This document shows positions 18,578 through 22,393 of a stretch of 22,393 bases of DNA, one piece after another (the first letter of the stretch is position 1; every line of letters begins with the position of its first letter). Below the pieces are notes generated by a model that made no database searches, was not told the DNA's origin, and worked only from the letters and a program-made list of their open reading frames with translations. The stretch spans positions 1-22,393 of the forward strand of contig JAGZDD010000052.1 in NCBI GenBank assembly GCA_018369015.1, given 5' to 3'. A program made the position numbers and the translations under genes. The stretch comes from Clostridiales bacterium. Its GTDB lineage: Bacteria; Bacillota; Clostridia; Lachnospirales; Lachnospiraceae.

Positions 18578-20976
18578 TAAAAAATAACAATACAAAGCCT
18601 CTCAAAAAAATGGCCTTAAAAAGCCTGAGACAGCACCCGTTCCGTTCTTTTGCCATTGCCTTGTCGATTTTTCTGTGTTCGGCCGTGATGATGGCAGTGC
18701 CTCTGACAAACACACTGTCCTTTCTCGGCATTTATGAAGATGTAAAAAATGAGGAACATGTCACATATACAGAGCTTAACCAGCTTCAGATTTCTCAGCT
18801 CCAAAAGGATGCCCGCCTTGAGGCTGCCCTTATATCCAGGCAAAGCTCTATCGGGCAGGTGGGAAATACCTATGCCCGTCTGGCCTATGCTCAGGAAGGC
18901 AATGAGGCTATGGAGATCTATACGCTCACAAAAGGTACTTATCCCCAAAATGCCTTGGATGCTGCGGTTGATGAGGTTTTAGCCCAAAGGCTTCATATAG
19001 GTATAGGAGATACAATCACTTATAAAAGCAGCGGCAAGGGCAGCGCTTCTTTTACTATCTGTGGACTTGTACGGACAAATATATTAACCTCTGTCAGCCG
19101 CATTTATGTATCTGAGCAATATTCCCGCACCGGTGCCGTATTCATAGGTACGCCTTTCTGCCTTCAGGCCAAGCTCACAAAGAGCCTTCAGAAAAATTCA
19201 TCAACAGCCGAGCAGACAATTCTGGACATCGCAGATGACTGCAGCATTCCTTCCCGGAATATAGCAATCAATACAATCAGCCTTTACACGAACCCTATTT
19301 CTTCCTCACAGGTATTTTTCTACGTTTTTGTTGACGGGGTTTGTCTGGTAGCAAGTATTCTCGTTATATATAGTATTTTCTATATTTCTGTTCTTTCCAG
19401 AATTTCCGAGTTTGGCCAAATGAGTACTCTCGGCGTCAGCCAGCGCCAGATTTCCAGAATGGTCCGCTATGAAGGTATTTTTTTATCTGTTATTGGAATA
19501 GCACTCGGCCTTGCGGCAGGAATATTGATCTCCTGGGCCATTATTGGAATTTTTTCTATCAAATATGCGCTCATTTTTGGCGCCGCTGTTTTTGCCGTGA
19601 ACTACTGCGTCATTATGTTTTGCCTGCACAGGCCGGTACGTATTGCTTCGGCCTGTACTCCCATCGAAGCGCTCAGGCATAATGCTTTTTCCGCCGGGGA
19701 AATTTGGGGAAAACATAGTGCCGCCAAACCTTCCGCCAGGTTAAGGCACCGTACCTTCTGTCCATGGACCCTGGCCTGTATACATTTTAAGGCACAGAGA
19801 AAAAAAAGTTTTTTTACCATTTTATCAATGCTCATGGGTGGTATTTTATTTTTGCTAGGAAGTACGTATATCGTGTCTGTAGACACAGAGCATTTAGCAC
19901 GTCAGTCTTATTTTTCCAATGCAGAGTATATGATCGGCTATGATTCGGAATACCAGGATATTGGAAGTGAAACAGAAATTTTTGAATATCAGGAACAAAA
20001 TATATTAAACGATAAATTTATCCAGGAGCTTTACAACATTCCCCAGGTTTCCTCGGTCACTGCTTACAGCTATGAATCTGTCACCTATACCTATGACGGC
20101 TATACAGTCAACAATGATATGGTCATGCTCTCCGATACAATGCTCTCGGAAATCAACAAAGACCTTGGAGAAAATGCCGTTGATGAGGAAACCCTTGCCC
20201 GGGAAAATGGGGTTATTTATAACATGCGCCCGGCCTTTTGGGATATGCCGATAGCGGTCGGTGATATAGTGACATTAAACTATTTTAACGGCCAGGCATA
20301 CACTTCAATCGATGTAAAAATAGCCGCTATTACTTCTGAGGATTATGCTGTCGACCATTTTCTCCAATCAGGTTTTCTCGCTCCCAGGGCGCTTATGGAA
20401 AAAATGTATCCCGGCCTAAATACAACAAGGTATCTTCTCGTAACAACAAAGAACCACGTATATAATAGCAGTATCGACAGTGCTATAAAAAATGTAGTTA
20501 ATAACTACGATTTAATATCACTATCAACTTTTTCAGACTCTAAAAAAGAGCTGCTCCGGCAAAATAACCTTCTCAATGCCATGATCGGCGGAGGAGCTGC
20601 TATAATTATTCTGTTCTGTATTATAAATATTTTTAATACAACGCTTTCGGCAATGGCATCACGTAACCGGAATCTTGCCCTTTTAGAATCCGCAGGTATG
20701 TCCTCAAGACAGATCCGGCAAATGCTCGTTGATGAATGTCTGCTGCTTAGTGTTCCTGCCGCAGCCATAGCGGCTATACTTGGCACCTTTTTGGGAAAAT
20801 TTGCCGTCACTGTGCTTCACAGCAGCGGCGTTTCTTATATAAGCTGGCATTTTCCATGGGCAGCGCTTATGATTTATATGATTATTGCCATAGGCCTTCC
20901 CATAGTTATTACGCTTGGAACAAACAGGCGTTTTTGCCGGCATACCCTTACCGACCGGCTGAAGATGATGGAATAA
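18568..20976 (+). CDS. FtsX-family ABC permease with two large outer domains
   Basis: An 802-residue permease from the ATG at 18568, which has GGGGAG four bases ahead; a GTG at 18556 in the same frame is less likely. There are about eight membrane helices: one near 25-45, a large outside domain (about 45-250), three helices (about 250-360), a fifth (about 415-440), a second outside domain (about 440-670), then three more helices at the end. Two FtsX modules with an outside domain each are typical of MacB/LolC-like or peptide-responsive permeases, unlike the 10-helix BceB with one such domain. The cargo is unknown. Confidence 0.88.
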   Translation: MSIIKNNNTKPLKKMALKSLRQHPFRSFAIALSIFLCSAVMMAVPLTNTLSFLGIYEDVKNEEHVTYTELNQLQISQLQKDARLEAALISRQSSIGQVGNTYARLAYAQEGNEAMEIYTLTKGTYPQNALDAAVDEVLAQRLHIGIGDTITYKSSGKGSASFTICGLVRTNILTSVSRIYVSEQYSRTGAVFIGTPFCLQAKLTKSLQKNSSTAEQTILDIADDCSIPSRNIAINTISLYTNPISSSQVFFYVFVDGVCLVASILVIYSIFYISVLSRISEFGQMSTLGVSQRQISRMVRYEGIFLSVIGIALGLAAGILISWAIIGIFSIKYALIFGAAVFAVNYCVIMFCLHRPVRIASACTPIEALRHNAFSAGEIWGKHSAAKPSARLRHRTFCPWTLACIHFKAQRKKSFFTILSMLMGGILFLLGSTYIVSVDTEHLARQSYFSNAEYMIGYDSEYQDIGSETEIFEYQEQNILNDKFIQELYNIPQVSSVTAYSYESVTYTYDGYTVNNDMVMLSDTMLSEINKDLGENAVDEETLARENGVIYNMRPAFWDMPIAVGDIVTLNYFNGQAYTSIDVKIAAITSEDYAVDHFLQSGFLAPRALMEKMYPGLNTTRYLLVTTKNHVYNSSIDSAIKNVVNNYDLISLSTFSDSKKELLRQNNLLNAMIGGGAAIIILFCIINIFNTTLSAMASRNRNLALLESAGMSSRQIRQMLVDECLLLSVPAAAIAAILGTFLGKFAVTVLHSSGVSYISWHFPWAALMIYMIIAIGLPIVITLGTNRRFCRHTLTDRLKMME

Positions 20977-20977
20977 A

Positions 20978-21014
20978 ATGCGCCTGTCCGTTTACTTTTA
21001 ACGGACGGGCGCAT
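20978..21014. terminator. Shared bidirectional terminator between convergent operons
   Basis: ATGCGCC-T-GTCCGTT (20978-20992) pairs with AACGGAC-G-GGCGCAT (21000-21014), 15 pairs with one T/G wobble, around a 7-base loop. On the minus strand it is followed by TTTTATT; on the plus strand only CTTCATTT follows. The kinase stop codon (21000-20998) lies within the hairpin, so the two operons end about 20 bases apart. Confidence 0.75.
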
Positions 21015-22038
21015 CTTCATTTGGCAAAAACACAGAAAAAACAGTTCCTACATTTTCCTGGGATTTTACTTGAATATATCCTCCCTGCTGAGTAATAATT
21101 TCTCTGGCAAGATAAAGGCCGATACCTACACCCTCGGTGAGATGGACCTTGCTTTCCCGGTAAAAGCGCTTAAATATGTCCTGATAATGTTCAGGGCTAA
21201 TTCCAATCCCCGTATCTTCAATATCAATTTTTGTAAAAAGCTCCCAGGGCCTTACCTGAATCGTTATCCGGCCGCCCTCCGGCGTATATTTGACCGCATT
21301 ATCCATCATATTGAATAACGCCTCTCCGGTCCATTTTGCATCGTGACTAACAATCAGTTTTTCATCACAATCTACATCTATATGGATCTTCTTCTTTTCT
21401 GCCATTCCTGAAATCTGCATAACCCCGCTGATAATTGTATCGAAAATTCTTTCAGGCTTTACTTTTATATCAATCAACCGGCTTTCCAGCCTGGACATTT
21501 TGGCAAGCACATCGACAAGAAAAGAAAGCTTTTGCGCCTGTCCGTCCACGGCGCCGGCAAATTTTATCCGCTGTTCCTTTGAGAGTCCTTCATTTTGAAG
21601 CATGGAGCTGTACATCGTAATATTCGCTATAGGCGTTTTCAGCTGATGGGATATATCCGAAACCATTTTCTGAATCTCCTGCTTTTGTTTGGCCTGTCCT
21701 ATGGCCGCAGAGCTTGTAATATCTGTCAGCTTATCCAGCTTCATTTGAATTTTTGAATTTAATGTATCCTCATCGAGAGCGATTTCAGGAAGTTCCCCAT
21801 CCGAGAGCGTATCGACATAATCGCACAAATACTTTGAAAAAGCTACGACCTGATACCGGAGTGCAAGCCACAGGCCAAGTCCGGCAAAGACAGCCACGGC
21901 GGCAAAAACACAGCAGACAATCTTATAACCGTTCCCAATATCCCATCTAAGCACACAATATACAAAGACAGCCGCCGCTGCCAACCCAAAGACAGCTACA
22001 ATGCTGTCCAGATTATTTTTTAATGCTGCTCTATTCAT
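20998..22038 (-). CDS. Sensor histidine kinase, intramembrane-sensing type
   Basis: The frame opens at 22071, but the ATG at 22038 is the likely start: it overlaps the response-regulator stop in ATGAATAG and has GGTGA ahead, giving 346 residues. Two membrane helices near the N-terminus (SIVAVFGLAAAAVFVYCVL and IVCCVFAAVAVFAGLGLWLAL) are joined by only a few residues, so there is almost no outside sensor domain. The phospho-accepting His lies in SDISHQLKTPIANI; the ATP domain has N, D and G boxes (NMMDNAVKYTPEGG, IEDTGIGI, GVGIGLYLA). Kinases of this shape usually read a transporter in the membrane rather than a ligand, and the convergent ABC pair is the likely partner. Confidence 0.9.
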   Translation of the reverse strand: MNRAALKNNLDSIVAVFGLAAAAVFVYCVLRWDIGNGYKIVCCVFAAVAVFAGLGLWLALRYQVVAFSKYLCDYVDTLSDGELPEIALDEDTLNSKIQMKLDKLTDITSSAAIGQAKQKQEIQKMVSDISHQLKTPIANITMYSSMLQNEGLSKEQRIKFAGAVDGQAQKLSFLVDVLAKMSRLESRLIDIKVKPERIFDTIISGVMQISGMAEKKKIHIDVDCDEKLIVSHDAKWTGEALFNMMDNAVKYTPEGGRITIQVRPWELFTKIDIEDTGIGISPEHYQDIFKRFYRESKVHLTEGVGIGLYLAREIITQQGGYIQVKSQENVGTVFSVFLPNEDAPVR

Positions 22039-22393
22039 TAGAATCACCGATCCACTGATAACCCATACCATAAATGGTTTTTATGTACTTATAATGCTCA
22101 TCTGAAATTTTTGCCCGCAGCCGGCTGATATTTATCGTCAGAGTATGTTCATCAACAAAATTTCCTTCACTGTCCCATAGCTTTTCTAAAAGAAGATTTC
22201 TTGTCAGCGCCATTCCCGGATTTTTAACAAACACATAAAGCAGCTTAAATTCTGTTGGCGTCAGCATAAGCCGTTCACCGTTTTTGGCTACTGTATGCCC
22301 CTCAAAATCAATGGTGAGATTACCGCAATGATAGATATTGCTTTGAGGCGCGCTGCCGCTGCGGCGCAGCACAGCCAGCAGGCTCTGTGTGCG
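22031..22393 (-). CDS. OmpR/PhoB-type response regulator, C-terminal part (cut by right edge)
   Basis: The frame is open to the right edge, so the receiver domain with its phosphorylated Asp is outside the window. The visible 120 residues hold the end of the linker (QSLLAVLRRS) and a complete OmpR-type winged helix: LTPTEFKLLYVFVKNPGMALTR, then LLLEKLWD, the recognition helix DEHTLTINISRLRAKI, and the wing YIKTIYGMGYQWIG, named here by their short conserved words (TPTEFKLL, VDEHTL, RLRAKI, GMGYQW). It is followed directly by the kinase gene. It is the candidate activator of the promoters at 13847-13902 and 17787-17842. Confidence 0.9.
   Translation of the reverse strand, partial: RTQSLLAVLRRSGSAPQSNIYHCGNLTIDFEGHTVAKNGERLMLTPTEFKLLYVFVKNPGMALTRNLLLEKLWDSEGNFVDEHTLTINISRLRAKISDEHYKYIKTIYGMGYQWIGDSNE

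Noticed and set aside
17879..22393. Assignment of the ABC and two-component module as BceABRS
   Set aside because: The short-loop kinase fits, but the permease has about eight helices and two outside domains rather than the BceB layout of ten helices and one such domain.
1..22393. CRISPR array, tRNA, rRNA, prophage or insertion-sequence transposase
   Set aside because: No regularly spaced identical repeats, no tRNA cloverleaf or rRNA signature and no transposase or integrase motifs were seen on either strand.

Overview
The window looks like chromosomal DNA of an anaerobic Gram-positive gut bacterium of the class Clostridia, most likely Lachnospiraceae. The reasons are strong AGGAGG ribosome sites, densely overlapping operons, a DUF3793 gene, a DUF6110 gene beside a P1B-type ATPase, feoA-feoA-feoB order, and FtsX-type ABC transporters paired with short-loop histidine kinases. 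This placement is by protein style only; there is no rRNA or tRNA here.

Left half (1-11640), an iron-homeostasis region, all on the minus strand. In transcription order, one long overlapping gene string runs feoA, feoA, feoB, a divergent Fur-family regulator, a YbaN/DUF454 membrane protein, a YgbA-family cysteine-rich protein and two half-transporter ABC proteins (11503 to 3909). It is followed by a separately promoted operon: a 26-codon membrane peptide, a DUF6110 membrane protein and a P-type ATPase with an SCA motif in the metal-binding membrane helix (3757 to 1215). The ATPase fits the P1B-6 class (FezB) that builds iron-storing ferrosomes. Last is a DUF3793 gene running off the left edge through nested palindromes. 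The promoters are linked by shared sites: an identical 17-mer (TATCGATAAATTTTATC) lies upstream of both the feo and the fez-like promoter, and GTTAG-N6-CTAAC palindromes sit on the feo and DUF3793 promoters. The feo promoter also has a near-consensus Fur box.

Middle (11640-13830): a GntR/YtrA-type repressor with its ABC ATPase and ABC-2 permease (minus strand), with a 37-bp perfect operator palindrome over its promoter. Reading the other way is a three-gene plus-strand operon (13944-16569) of a small membrane protein, a TVP38/VTT-domain membrane protein and a membrane-anchored glycerophosphodiesterase. Together these suggest membrane lipid or teichoic-acid turnover.

Right (16570-22393): a cytidine/guanine-deaminase-like enzyme, a palindromic intergenic repeat, a 59-codon membrane protein too short for usual gene calling, then an ABC ATPase plus an 802-residue FtsX permease (plus strand). 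These converge on a histidine kinase and a response regulator cut by the right edge (minus strand). The promoters of the lipid operon and the ABC operon share an unusual layout of two 11-bp repeats 21 bp apart ahead of an extended -10, so both may answer to this two-component system.
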